Positions 1 through 11,345 of a stretch of 64,000 nt of DNA are shown piece after piece. The notes under the pieces are model-generated. The model saw only the letters and a program-made list of their open reading frames with translations, ran no database searches and was not told where the DNA came from. Source of the stretch: Azolla caroliniana (taxonomy: Eukaryota > Polypodiophyta); contig JBHGNT010000007.1 in assembly GCA_043228905.1 (NCBI GenBank), positions 19,840,001 to 19,904,000 on the forward strand, read 5' to 3'. Numbering within the stretch: position 1 is the first letter of the stretch; the number at the start of each line of letters is the position of its first letter. Made by a program: the position numbers and the translations under genes.

Positions 1-1464
1 TCTTGTGAGGGCACCACATCTTGCATACATATCAACCAATGCAGTGTCAAGCATGATATCCATCCCTAGGAACCCTTTACTGATAATCTCTTCATGGATT
101 TTTTGGCCTTTACTGATGGCTCCTATGAGACCGCAAACCTTCAAGATGCAAATGAATGTGATGGAATTTGGTGAGAGGCCTTCCCTTTGCATTCGTTGCA
201 AGCAATTAAGGCTTTCATCTCCCCTCCCTTGGTAAGTATATCCGGAAATTAACACATTCCAAGATGCAGTGTCTCGAACAGGAAGCTCACTTAGGACTTG
301 CTCTGCGTTTGAGAGCTCACCACATTTTGCATACATGTCCACTAAAGCATTTCCAAGAACGATATCCTTGTCAAGTAAACCCTTGCTGACAATCTCTTCA
401 TGTATTGCCTTTCCTTTGTCGATGGCTCTTGTGCTACCAGAAGCCTTTAAGAGGCATGTGAAGGTGACCACATTTGGAGATAAACCCTCCTTTTGCATCT
501 CTTCGAAACACTTTAGCGCTTCCTCGCCATGGCCATGTTGAGTATAGCCATCTATAAGCATAGACCAAGACACGATATCCCGAACTAAGAGCTCATCGAG
601 TACTTCCTTAGCTTTTGAAAGGGTGCCAAATCTAGCATACATATCTACCAGAGCATTCCCTACCATGGTATCATTTCCTAGTAGCCCCTTCCTTACAATC
701 TCCTCATGAATTTGTTTGCCCTTGTTGATGGCTCTGATGCTACCACATGCCTTCAAGATGCATGTGAAAGTGATAGGATCAGGAGAGAGTCCATCCCTTT
801 GCATATCATCAAAGCACGTCATGGCATCTTGGCCTCGACCTTGCTGGACATATCCTGATATCAATGCATTCCATGACACAATATCTCGATTTCGAAGCTT
901 ATCGAGGACTTGCTTTGCTTCGGTGAGAGCACCACATTTGGCATACATATCCAATAACCCATTTCCAAGAGAAACATACTCCTTCTCTAATCCTTTGATT
1001 ATAACCTCATTATGGACTTGTTTTCCTTTCTCGATCACACCTGAGCCACTACAAGCCTTTAAAACACAAGTAAATGTGATGCAATCAGGTGAAAGACCCT
1101 CGATTTGCATCCTTTCGAAGCAATCTAATGCATCGTCGCCATAGCCTTGTTGGGCATATGCAGAGATCAATGCAGACCATGTGACCACATCCCGGAAAGG
1201 AAGTTCTTCGAGCAATCTATGTGCTTTCTTGAGAGCTCCACATTTGGCGTACATACTAATTAAAGCACTACCAACATAAGGGCTGATTTGAAGCAAACCT
1301 TTGTTCAAAATAGTGTCATGTAACCTATTTCCTCTGCATAGATCCCTGGCTTTAGCACATGACTTCAATAAGCCCACAAAGGCAAGATCCTCTCTGTGAT
1401 GATGCGCTTCCTTTCTTACCTTTCCTAGACAGAGATCCACATTTCTTGAGCTTAGAATTGGCAT
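1..1464 (-). CDS. PLS-class pentatricopeptide repeat (PPR) protein, 5' part, runs off the left edge
   Basis: PPR proteins bind organelle RNA in a sequence-specific way and act in editing, splicing or stability in plastids or mitochondria. Seen: an uninterrupted 488-codon frame from the ATG at 1464 to base 1. In-frame stops lie just upstream of this ATG, so it is the first possible start. The protein consists of P-L-S triplets, with motifs such as ALVDMYAKCG, RDIVSWNALISGY, GLSPDPITFTCILKACG and KGKQIHEEIV recurring every 102 residues. Five DMYAKCG-type units are visible, spaced exactly 306 bp apart. No intron is seen, which is usual for this family. The C-terminus (E/E+/DYW or none) is outside the window, so the subclass and any editing role cannot be decided. 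The first residues are hydrophilic and Arg/Lys-rich, with no convincing transit peptide. The phrasing resembles the large PPR sets of ferns, from family knowledge. Family call sure; target RNA unknown. Confidence 0.95.
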   Translation of the reverse strand, partial: MPILSSRNVDLCLGKVRKEAHHHREDLAFVGLLKSCAKARDLCRGNRLHDTILNKGLLQISPYVGSALISMYAKCGALKKAHRLLEELPFRDVVTWSALISAYAQQGYGDDALDCFERMQIEGLSPDCITFTCVLKACSGSGVIEKGKQVHNEVIIKGLEKEYVSLGNGLLDMYAKCGALTEAKQVLDKLRNRDIVSWNALISGYVQQGRGQDAMTCFDDMQRDGLSPDPITFTCILKACGSIRAINKGKQIHEEIVRKGLLGNDTMVGNALVDMYARFGTLSKAKEVLDELLVRDIVSWSMLIDGYTQHGHGEEALKCFEEMQKEGLSPNVVTFTCLLKASGSTRAIDKGKAIHEEIVSKGLLDKDIVLGNALVDMYAKCGELSNAEQVLSELPVRDTASWNVLISGYTYQGRGDESLNCLQRMQREGLSPNSITFICILKVCGLIGAISKGQKIHEEIISKGFLGMDIMLDTALVDMYARCGALTR

Positions 1465-1597
1465 GAATTACTACTTCACTTATATCTTTCTGAAAGGAAT
1501 GAGGGTTTTCTTTCCATCATCGCCCAATTAAACCTGATGATGGATGGTCTCGCTACATGGGCGAAGCTCATCGAAGCAATTCGATGGAGCAAAGGCA

Positions 1598-1603
<6 letters not shown>

Positions 1604-1629
<26 letters not shown>
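1604..1629. repeat. (GA)13 microsatellite
   Basis: Uninterrupted GA dinucleotide run about 140 bp upstream of the PPR start codon. It reads CT on the PPR sense strand, a common composition of plant 5' UTRs. It may lie in the PPR leader (inference). Confidence 0.9.
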
Positions 1630-1636
<7 letters not shown>

Positions 1637-1701
1637 CAACCTTACAAGAGGAGAAGTAAACAAACAAACATATGCCCCTGAGTTTTCCATTGATTCCAGA
1701 T

Positions 1702-2068
1702 GCCATGACCTGGGAAGCTCATAGACTCTATCCGATCTCATGACCTGGGAAGCCCCATCGACACACGATTCGATCTCATCGCCTCGGAAGCTCGTCATCA
1801 CGATTCGATCTCGTGACCCTAGAAGCTATTCGGACACCATCCGATCTCGAGGTCTTGGGAAGCCATTCGACACAATCCGATCTCATCATCATGGCCTCGG
1901 AAACCATTCGACACGATCTGATCTTATGACCTTAGAAGCCATTCGACACGATCCGGTCTTATGACCTTAGAAGCCATTCGACACGATCCAATCTTATGGC
2001 CCAATAAGCCCATTCAATGCGATCTGAACTCGTAAGCTTGGGAGCTCATCGACACGATCTGATCAATC
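1702..2068. repeat. Degenerate 35-38 bp minisatellite, about ten units
   Basis: Consecutive units share the core CATTCGACACGATCCGATCT followed by a TATGACCTTAGAAGC-like part. The best-preserved neighbours are at about 1921-1995. Unit length drifts between 35 and 38 bp. Open frames across it are by-products of the repetition. Confidence 0.85.
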
Positions 2069-3254
2069 AATGAATGGACGAGAGACAATGACTCAAAGAG
2101 AAGGAAACTTATAGAATAGCCCTTCCTCCCCTGGTTCCGCTAAAACCTTAAAATTTCTTGTTGATGGATACGATCTCGTTCGAGTGTGCATCTAACACAA
2201 GTTAGAAAGCACCTCGGCACTAGTGAGAGACCCCATACAAAAAAATGGAGAAAGAGATGTGCTATATATATTGTATTGCTTGTGCACGCATATGTAGCTT
2301 GCCTTCGCACGTGGCATACCTTCGAAACGACACATTTTTCTTGTAAACTCATTAATTAGAATTTAGACCCATTGACCAATCCCATGTCTAAACTATGAGA
2401 TATGTTTAGGCAGGTGAATGCAATGCATAACTAATGCCCATCCATTATCACTTTTCTTCATTGTTAAAAAGTATCAGTTGTCATTAGGCCAACATATGGT
2501 GCATAGAAAACCAACTGGACATTGCTACAACAAATCCAAGTTCCCGAAGGAACTCAATTTTGATTAGTTTGTGCCAACTATGACATGGTTACAACTACCA
2601 CATGCATGTCTAAAATTTGCGAGTATTCATCATTGGTCATTGGAAGGCAAATTCTGTGATAAGGCTACGAGTAACTTGGCAAAGCTAGATGTATGAGGAT
2701 TCGTCATCAACGAGAAGGTACTAAGAGAAGCCCTATTTTGATCGACATGATGTTATGTGGGGAGGCCAAACTTCAACAGGCTTAGGGTGGGATGCACACA
2801 CTATATTGACTTGTCTGGATGATGCGGCTTATAAACCCTACCAAATGGGAGAAAACGAAAAGGGGCAACTTCGAAGGATATAAGGCTAAAACAAGATTGT
2901 CGAGTTTGGACACATAACCTAAAAAACCTGGACCAAGTACAAATTAGGCACTTGCTGGTTACTTAAAGCAAGAGATGGAAACAATAAACTATATGCAATT
3001 AGTGAGAGTATTGTGCCGATCATTTACCCAACACCCCTTTTCTCGCAAAACACCAACTAACCGATATGCAACAACCAACATTGCTATATGTATGTATGGA
3101 TGTACGTATATTTCAAGGACACACATTCCATATGCTCAGGGGTATGAATGATTCAGGCATGTTTCGATGCAATGCGTGGGTTGTGGACATAGGATAGGGT
3201 CCCTCTTGCACGGTGCAAGTGCCGTCAGATGGGGCAACAATCCAGCTAGAGTGC

Positions 3255-3570
3255 CGACCTTGATGTCAGTTCAGATGTCTGTCCCAATGACCGCTCCGAT
3301 TGGCAGCCCAATGACTGTCCTGATGCCCATCCTAATGTCTGCCCTGATGGGCGACCCAACGACTGTCCCGATGCCCATCCTAATGTCCGCCCTGATGTCT
3401 ACCGCGATGGGCGACCCAATGTTTGTCCCGATGCCCATCCTAATGTTCACCCTGATGGTCGACCCAACGTCGCCCCTGATGCCATGCTCAGATGTTCTGT
3501 CCTAATGCCAGTTCTGATGTCCGTCCCGATGTCCATCCCGAGTGTCCGCCCGAATGTCCGGCCCGACCGA
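3255..3570. repeat. 12-bp-based minisatellite (CCCGATGYCCAT-like)
   Basis: The stretch is built of about 12-bp modules of the type CCtGATGtCCgt, arranged in higher-order units of 48 and 60 bp. The segment GCCCATCCTAATG recurs at about 3327, 3375 and 3435. It translates as a Met/Pro-rich open frame with no family resemblance. Divergence rises toward the 3' end. Confidence 0.85.
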
Positions 3571-3895
3571 TGTCCGGGATAGAGGAGAGCCCTTGGAAGA
3601 AAAGAAAGAAGGAAAGAAGAAGAAGAAGAAGAAAAAGAAGAAGAAGCACTTCAGATAAAAGCTCTCTGTCTCTGTCTGTGTATCATCTAAGGGTTTGTTT
3701 CTTCAGTTTCAGTGTAAAGACAGACAGACCCAAAAGAGAGAGAGACAGAGAGAGAGAGAGAGAAGAGGCAGACAGAAGAGCGCCATAGCTCCAGTTTCAA
3801 AATTACACGTGCCCCAGAAAGAAAAGCCTCCCCTGTTCCTTCCTTCCTCACCGTCTCTGTCCAACTTGCAGAAACCCTCCCCCCCCCCATCAGCG

Positions 3896-3967
3896 ATGGC
3901 GATCTGAAAGCTTCCATAGTTGTTGCTTTCCCACCCCGCCTAAAAGAAGATCTCTCCCATGGTGTAG
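3896..3967 (+). promoter_or_regulatory. Two minimal upstream ORFs in the probable SUMO-protease leader
   Basis: Seen: ATG-GCG-ATC-TGA at 3896-3907 and ATG-GTG-TAG at 3959-3967, both ending before the main ATG at 3977. The second sits 9 bp upstream of it. If the transcript begins upstream of 3896, which is not shown, these would tax initiation at the main start. The regulatory effect is inference. Confidence 0.3.
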
Positions 3968-3976
3968 ATCTCTCGT

Positions 3977-6900
3977 ATGCTCTTTCATGCACTTTATGGC
4001 ATGGAGTTTAGGCGTAAGAGAGCTCTAGAATCTCCCCCTGGTCTATTGAGTTTGCTTGAAATCCATCATAACAGGCCTAAGAGACCCCTTCTCGATCTAT
4101 CCGAGCCTCGCCGAATTCTTAGAAGATTTTCATCCACCGGCAATAGCTTCTTCGTTTCTGCAAAGAAGAAGAATAAGAAAAAGAGAGAACATAGCTGGGA
4201 GGAGAGCTTGCCGAACCCGAATCGAGACAAAGGTGCATCGTGCAGAGGGCTGGAAGGTGTTTCATGGAGGAGAAACATACTATTTCCCAGTGAACCAAAA
4301 TCATCAACACTGGCAATTCAACCATCACCATCACCATCATCAACGTCAACATTTACATCACCATCACCATCGACTTTAACATGGAGACAAGAGAGAGAGA
4401 ATCAATGGGAACAGAGGCAAGAGTTGAGCCAATACTATCCTCAAAAGGAGTACTCAGATACCACAAGACCTGGACTATGGATGCTATCGAGGCCATCATC
4501 ACCTTGTGTTATGTCTCTTACACTCTCAAAGACACATTCCTCGCGCGCAATACCTCTCACACCCTCAAATTCACTGATGCAAACCGACACAAATCCATCA
4601 TCATCATTTGTAGTACCTCTTACAGCCTCAAATATTAATTCATCTATACTAAATGAGAGAGAACCATCATCGTGTGTAAAACCTCTTACCACCTCAAAGA
4701 TAAATCTATCAATGCCCCTCGAGGGAGAACCATCACTATCGGCACCACCATCGGGTGCAATGCCTCTTACAGTCTCAAAGATACACTCATCAATGCAAAC
4801 TGATACAACATCATCATGTGTGGCGCCTCTTGTAAGCTCGAACATACTTCCGTCGATAACCTCCAGCACCCACAATATCGCCCCATTGCAGGAAATTCCT
4901 GCATGGAAAGAATTGCTTAATAGGGCACGTGGTCGAGACCAAACCATTGTAAGCATCGAATCGAAAATCCGATTGAGAGAATCTTTGCTCAAGAATTATC
5001 AGGAGACAAGGGCAGCTTTGGAATTGGAAAATTTGAGAATCAAGCAGCCGTCGGAGGAGAAAGAGGTAATTGCGCATAGAACAGTTTTCAGAGGAAAGAC
5101 ATTTTTCAATACTTTAGCCATTGCATTTTCACCTAATATGGAATTGGTTGTTTTTGTTTTGTTTGAAGACGGTTGCTTTTGATCGCTTAAGAGAAGAAGA
5201 AGAGGAAGAAGTCCATCAGGCCTTGAATGGAGCAAATAGGTACCCTGTTGATTGGATTGAGGTATATAATTTGGAAATTTTACGTCTTACTTTCAATTTC
5301 TGTCATAGGCATCAAGTTCTTGTGCAGCACGAGCGATCAAACATTGATCTAACTAGGGCAGCTATTCAGTGTTTGAAGCCTGGGGCATGGCTGAATGATG
5401 ATGTAAGTTTCACAAGTTTCTTAAATATGCGGCCAGAACGGGTTTCACATGTGAAGGGTTAAAAACAATGTGGCATTGGTTTTTTGCACTTTTTTTTGCT
5501 TATTTAGGTTATCAATCTTTATTTGGAACTTCTGAAGGAGAGAGAACTTCGAGAGCCAGAAAGATACATGAAATGCCATTTTTTCAACACATTCTTTTAC
5601 AATAAGGTTTGTACACCTAATTATTTTCTTACTGACTAGGATTGTGGCTGGAAACCTTGCATTGTATAATGACACAGTGCTTTGGAACGCATCACAGCTT
5701 TACAAAGATGCACATTCCTATGATTATAAATCTGTCAGAAGGTGGACGACACCGAAAAAGCTTGGTTATAGTCTTCTTGACTGTGAGAAGGTGCTCATGT
5801 GTAATGTCTATGGTTTAGAATTGAAATGGAAATGTAATATTGATATTTATATTGCATGGATCACTGATTCTATTATCTCGCAGATTTTTGTTCCCATACA
5901 TCAAGACATTCATTGGTGCTTGGCTGTCATCAATGTGCACGAAAAGAAAATTCAATATCTAGATTCCCTTGGTGGGCATGATGAGAATGTTCTTCATGTG
6001 CTTGTAAGCCTCAGAACCCTCCAAAAACTATTTTACAGTAGTATTTTATAGGATGCTATTTGTCACGGCTTTACATGTTCTTGACAATCATAATTTCCTT
6101 TCATATATTGAGGTCCTAAAGTTGATGTTAGATGTCCTAAACTTGCATTATTCTTTTTGTGAACACCAGAGATCTTGAAATGTTGCTAGACTGAAACAAG
6201 GAAATAGAGCAATTCATGATCAACTACACACACATCCTAGTTCATTGTCTTTAAACGAAAACATGATAAATGGAATATCTTTAAGCATCCGATGCTACAT
6301 TGCTTGGTGTGACTGGGTTTCAATGACCCTTAAATTAATAGAATGGCACTTCCATTAATTTAAGGTTTTCTATGGACCTTAAATTGCCACTTCCATGGGG
6401 GACACTTCCATGGAAGTCTTGAATAGCATTATAGCAAATTTAGGAGTATGGGAGACTATGGCTATATACATGAGAACACAGATTTGAAGCTGTAGTGCAT
6501 AAAATGAGTGTCGAATTTATGCATGATGGGAGGTGGTGATATTGTGAGAAAATGTTGCTATTGCTTGATTATGGTAGCACAGTTTTTATTATATGTTGAA
6601 CATATTTGCAACATTTGGAACCTGAGAGAAAAGAAAAGAAAGGACATTACTTTGAAATAAGTAAGAGCAGTTTGGGTTCTACATGGTATTATGAAAGTAT
6701 TGTATGGGCCTGGCAAAAGCTAAGTTTTTGGCATATTGCAAAATGGTTCGTATTAGTTAGATCAAGGATATTTCAACCAATTTTCATGGCTTAGATGCAA
6801 TATTAGATGATTAGGATTGACTGGCCCAAACAAATGATCCAAAAGATTAACTGAGAAATCATTGGACACTTTTGGTGCTCTAAATAGCCATGCATAAGGG

Positions 6901-9900
6901 GTAAGGATCCTATCACTAGAGAAACTATGCATGCTATGAATGTGGGAAGGAATAAACATGCTTAATTTGCATATATTGGCTACAAAAGCAGGTTTATTGG
7001 CAAAATTTTCTCAACACAATCTGAAAAAGAAAGCTGTTCAGAAATATATGGTTTGGAAAATGATCATAGAGTGTAGACCAGGACACTAGCGTAAATGTTA
7101 TTCAATTATAAAAACCAAGCCATTTGGCTTATGGGATACTAACACTTGGGATGTAGTGTGGGAAGCTTGATAGGCATATCAAAGGATGCCCATTTATTTA
7201 CGAGCTTCTAAAATATTGGAAGGAAGTATTCCATTTATTATAATCTTGGTCCGCATCATGGATCCATATGGAACAAAGTGACAGAGTTGGTACTCTGATT
7301 ACTGTATGTTCCTCCTTTAGACAGTGAACCATATGTGATAAATGGAAAGGATCTGGATATCTCACCTTCTATTGTGGATATTTCTTGTTTGATTGCATTT
7401 GGTACAAGATTGAGCTTTCTGCATATCACTGAGGTAAGCAACTAGCTCTTGAAGGATTTTATGTGCCATTAGTCAAATAATTATTGGCTTAGGTAATGGT
7501 CTCATACACAACTTAATGTGTAAAATGTCTCCAAATTTTCTGACTCGAGATGCTATTAGTATTAACACTGATGGTCAATCAATTGCATCATCAAATCATC
7601 TTATGCTATAGTATCATGTTTGTAGATGAAGCTTTGAAGCTGCATATTTACTGTTATTTCAATTCTGGATGCGTAATCATGTTGAAGATGAACCTTAAAG
7701 CTGCAAAGAGCGAGGTTTTGAGAATATTTCCGTGGAAGTACTTATTGTTATGTGTGTTTTCTTTTCCCTTTCTTTTTTAGGCTAGATACCTGAAAGATGA
7801 AGCAAAGGATAAGCTGAATCAGGAGTTTGATCCAAGTGGTTGGAAACTGGATTGCCCCAAAGACATACCTGTCCAATTAAATGGGTAACTAATTTCCTTT
7901 GCCCAGACTCTTGATATGCATGAAAACACATTGTGTGTTGGTTATTGGAGTATTTTATGAGAATAATAACTTTGTTATGCCGCCTCTAATTATACTTGTA
8001 CACGCATGAATGGGCAATTTTCTTTTGCCAAGGTCTACATATGCCTGCCATAATGGGACCATTAATGCAACTATGTTAATAAAGTCTCTTGTCTAAGGCT
8101 TATAGCACTGGGTGGCCTATTGATGAAGGTTGGCTTATTACAACAATGTATGCCATACAATTTTTCTTATCTCTTGGAGAAAAATTGTATATATAGACTT
8201 TAGTGAAGAATTTGACGAAATTGCAGGCATTCCGTAGGCTGAAAGGTGCTACATCACTACATGTTGAAGATGAGAACTGCATGGATTTGATGTATGTTTT
8301 ATTTCTTTTTGATGTGATGTATGTAAGCATGTACGTTTTATTCTAATGTATGTAAGTATGGACATACATACCAACATATGGACAAGTAAAGAATTTGATG
8401 AAATTAAACGCACTCTCTATCCTGAAATGTGCTGCAGCTGCAGCATTACATGCTGAAGATGAGAACTACATGGATTTGATGTATTTTTCCTTTCTTTCTG
8501 ATGTGATGTATACTTGTCTACATTAATATGTATGGTGTATGTGTGCATATATATAGGAAGAAAAAATATGGACCGTAGAGGTCTATGGTCTGTTCCAATT
8601 GCTAACTAACTCTTTATTAATTTTATAAGGATGTAATGTATGGTGTATGACAGGAAGAAAATATAGGGACTGTAGAGGTCTATGGTCTGTTCCAATTGCT
8701 AACTCTTTATTAAGTTTGTAAGGATGTAATTCTTAGCTTACAGAAGTATTGTTAGATGCATAACCATAACTAATCATGAGATAGTTTTTCCGTAGTTCTG
8801 CGTAATCTTCTGATGAGTAGAAGTGGGTTAATTCCGGAAGGAACAAATGTACAAAGGTATGAATTGCAATTCTACGTTGTGAGATAACTATCAAGCGTGT
8901 TATCGATCTCAATTGACCACTTCATCTGAAGTAGTCAAGTCTGTGAACACACCAGAACCTAGGGTTTTTGCCTATATAAGAAAGCTAGTTACCTTCATAT
9001 TTGCGGAGGCTTGACTTATGTTCAAACTGTGTCAGTGTGCTATGGCATTATTAGCTAAGCACGTGTGATCCTCACATCAACACTCGATGGTTATGGGTTA
9101 TGGAGGAGGTTTGAGTCCATTTTACGTCGTTGCTAGGGGGTGGTCGGGTGGATTGGCAGCCCTCTTTCCTTTTGTTGGGCTATAATTCCTTATGTTTTGC
9201 TTAAATAATGAGTTAGACTTTGAGAAGTATTGTTTATCTAGTACAAGCAAGACATTTTTGTTGCTCTATTGATAAGGTAGGATGACTGAGTTGGTGTAAT
9301 CCACCACTTTAGAATACTGATAAAACAGGGTTTGGGTTTAAATCTTTGTTGTGATTTTCTCTACAAAACCATTTTTTTATTGCATACATATTTTGCTCAT
9401 GGTTTCATTAGTTACAGAGTAAGTTTATTGAACATAAAGCATTATACAACCAATCATGTCTACAATCGGCCATGAATCCACCATTAGTCCACTATGAAAA
9501 TTAGGAAAAGGTTTGCAATGTATACATTGAAACAGAATTCTATCCTTGGCCAATTATTGGCATGCAATGATAAAGTTAACTATATACTAAAAAACTTGAA
9601 AAGCATTTGTAGTAAATTTAGGCTTGGGTGATTTTCTCATCAGTGCCAGATTATAGTAAACCCGTTAAACGATCAATCGGGACCTAGGGTGTACAGAAAG
9701 AACACAAGGTAATGCTAAAATAGGGAAATTAAAATTTGCATTTTTGTTATATTTATTGTACCTGAGATTAGACATTCATTTTGACTATCTGTGCCTTTTA
9801 TGTGTAACCATTTTACCTCAGCATATTTGGCACAGAACTGTAGTTATTGATGAAAGTCTCATTCTTTAATGAATTGCCTCTTGCCAGGTGTGACTGTGGG

Positions 9901-10872
9901 ATGTTCATGATAAAATATGCAGATTTCTACAGCCATGGAAATGATTTAAGATTTAGCCAAGTAAGCACATTAAAAACTTAAATTTATGATTTAGTTGATG
10001 ATGACCCAAATTTTGTTGCTCTAGTTTGTCGTTATTATTGTAAAATTGCTTTATGCTCTTTTCATGCCTTGAAAGTATTTTTTTCCTTCTATGACATTTT
10101 GCAAAATCTTTGTGGGCATGTCTCTAATTTTAGTCTGAATAGTTACTTTGCTTTAACTACCATTAGATGGCTTTGTTTACTTCGTTTTTATTTTCAGCAG
10201 CACATGTTTTTATAGTTTATTTGTCTCTTTGACTCTTCACCGCGAATTGCCAAATATGGTAGAACACATTAATTGACAGCTTTAATGACTAAATTGTATC
10301 AAAATATTTTTTTTTGTGAAAATGGAGCTAAACCTACAGATGTTTTAGGATGGATGCTTTTGAATCCACAACAATAGAAAGGTTGTCATTTACTGGGTTT
10401 CTTAGCCTTTTCTACAAAATATGGTGTAGGTGTGTTCATTTTTTTTATATTTATTCGGGTTAGTTTGTGTTAAACACGTATAGATTTGGGGTTTCAAATA
10501 TAATTGGGATGCAGATGCTCATGTCAATATCTCTGTTCATGGTGGTTTTAGATTAGTTCTTTTTTGGTAAGGATCCAAAAACTTAATTATCTGTTTTATT
10601 AGATAGAATATTATGATAATATTATTTGGATTTTGTTCTTTCTTTATTCTTCCAATTAATTTCTGGTCTATAATGGATTGGGATTACTCATGATAGCAAT
10701 ATTTCTGTTAACTAATTACATCTAATGCACATTTTTTTATGATGGATTAATTTCCAAAACCAATGTGATAACTATATTACCTGTATCTTTTTCCTCTTGA
10801 TTCATGCAGGAAGATATGGAGTATTTCAGGAAAAAGACGATACTTGAACTTCTCCAATTGAAAGCGAGGTGA
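3977..10872 (+). CDS. SUMO-specific cysteine protease, Ulp1/ESD4 family (C48), nine exons
   Basis: Cleaves SUMO precursors and removes SUMO from proteins; family members work at or in the nucleus. Exons: 3977-5065, 5169-5239, 5309-5402, 5508-5606, 5698-5790, 5884-6003, 7781-7884, 9888-9960, 10810-10872, giving 601 aa with matching phases and GT-AG borders throughout. Ulp1 features: LKPGAWLNDDVINLYLELL at about 412-426, KCHFFNTFFYNK, YDYKSVRRWT, FVPIHQDIHWCLAVIN with catalytic His492, YLDSL with Asp509, then VQLNGCDCGMF with oxyanion Gln554 and nucleophile Cys560 in the usual six-residue spacing. The first exon codes a divergent basic N-terminus and imperfect Ser/Pro/Thr repeats (about residues 170-295), followed by a charged helical stretch. 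The start at 3977 is the first ATG after an in-frame stop; an ATG at 4001 is an alternative. Introns 6 and 7 are 1.8 and 2.0 kb. Appears intact. Which paralogue (ESD4, ELS1 or another) is not decided. Confidence 0.95.
4492..4860 (+). repeat. Imperfect coding repeat in the SUMO-protease N-terminus
   Basis: Within exon 1 a segment of about 25 residues recurs five to six times. Its core is P-S-S-x-C-V-x-P-L-T-x-S-K-I, followed by a polar tail such as SMQTDT. Spacing varies from 15 to 30 residues. The same repetition shows in the DNA, where CCTCTTACA-type blocks alternate with ATCATCA tracts. It lies outside the protease domain. Confidence 0.75.
8200..8520. repeat. Duplicated segment in intron 7 of the SUMO protease
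   Basis: Two related blocks, about 8203-8315 and 8389-8515, share GAAGATGAGAACTRCATGG and the following TTTGATGTATKTTT. The first is preceded by AAATTGCAG and looks like a short exon. Neither is needed to complete the protease domain. Confidence 0.6.
8555..8735. repeat. Tandem duplication, unit about 95 bp, intron 7 of the SUMO protease
   Basis: The string GTAGAGGTCTATGGTCTGTT, with its flanks GGAAGAAAA and AACTCTTTATTAA, occurs twice, at about 8575 and 8670. No coding content. Confidence 0.75.
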
Positions 10873-11208
10873 TTCAAGAGCAGTGACTGCTTTTGCTGTC
10901 CTGTCCTGAAGTCTCAAGTTGGTTGAGATTGATTGGGGTATTGAGCATACAATTTTCTAGCAGTCAGCTTTCAGATAATTTATTGTTGTCAGAAATGTCA
11001 GTTAGTGCCTTTTCAGGAGTGTAACATAGCTATATACCTTGTTTGGTCTGAAGAGAACATTTGGGCATCATATCATGGTGGATGCCTTTCCGATTTGGCA
11101 TTGCCCTTTTAAATGGCCTATGCACATTATTTTGGTGTAAAATGCAGACTACCAACACTAACTGACAGCTGTAATGAGCTATTTTACCGAGTCCTTATGT
11201 TACTTTAG

Positions 11209-11345
11209 TGTTCCAATTATCAGGTATTTTTAAGGATGACAGATGGTCATAAGTAATACAGGATCCAAGTAATTGAAGCATTCTGATTATCAGGTCTTTT
11301 GAAGGACTACAGATGTTCATATGTAATACAACATCCAAGTAGTTG
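11209..11345. repeat. Tandem duplication, unit about 66 bp
   Basis: TTCYRATTATCAGGTMTTTT to ATCCAAGTARTTGA occurs twice in a row, about 340 bp downstream of the SUMO-protease stop codon, probably in its 3' UTR or just beyond. Confidence 0.75.

Larger units (their letters stand above)
1465..3976. other. Intergenic region between divergent PPR and SUMO-protease genes
   Basis: This 2.5-kb gap lies between the start of the PPR gene (-) and the start of the SUMO-protease gene (+), so it should hold both promoters and 5' UTRs. Seen: a GA microsatellite, two minisatellites (entered separately), a purine-rich AAG stretch near 3598-3650 and a second GA tract near 3738-3763. About 2070-3160 holds nothing I can recognise. 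No TATA box could be chosen with confidence. Confidence 0.7.

Noticed and set aside
269-1144. Several plus-strand open frames in the first kilobase
   Set aside because: All are antisense shadows of the repeated PPR coding sequence.
3167-3788. Met/Pro-rich and Lys/Arg-rich open frames
   Set aside because: Products of the 12-bp minisatellite and of the AAG/GA tracts.
4056-4379. His-rich open frame (107 codons) overlapping exon 1 of the SUMO protease
   Set aside because: It is the +1 frame of a CATCAC-rich coding stretch; the protease frame is longer and continues into a phase-consistent nine-exon gene.
4441-4992. 183-codon minus-strand frame opposite exon 1 of the SUMO protease
   Set aside because: Mirror of the repetitive coding region; no family resemblance and no splice context.
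8870-9180. Possible solo LTR in SUMO-protease intron 7 (TATATAAG and GGGTTTTTG present)
   Set aside because: No TG...CA ends with matching target duplications could be found.
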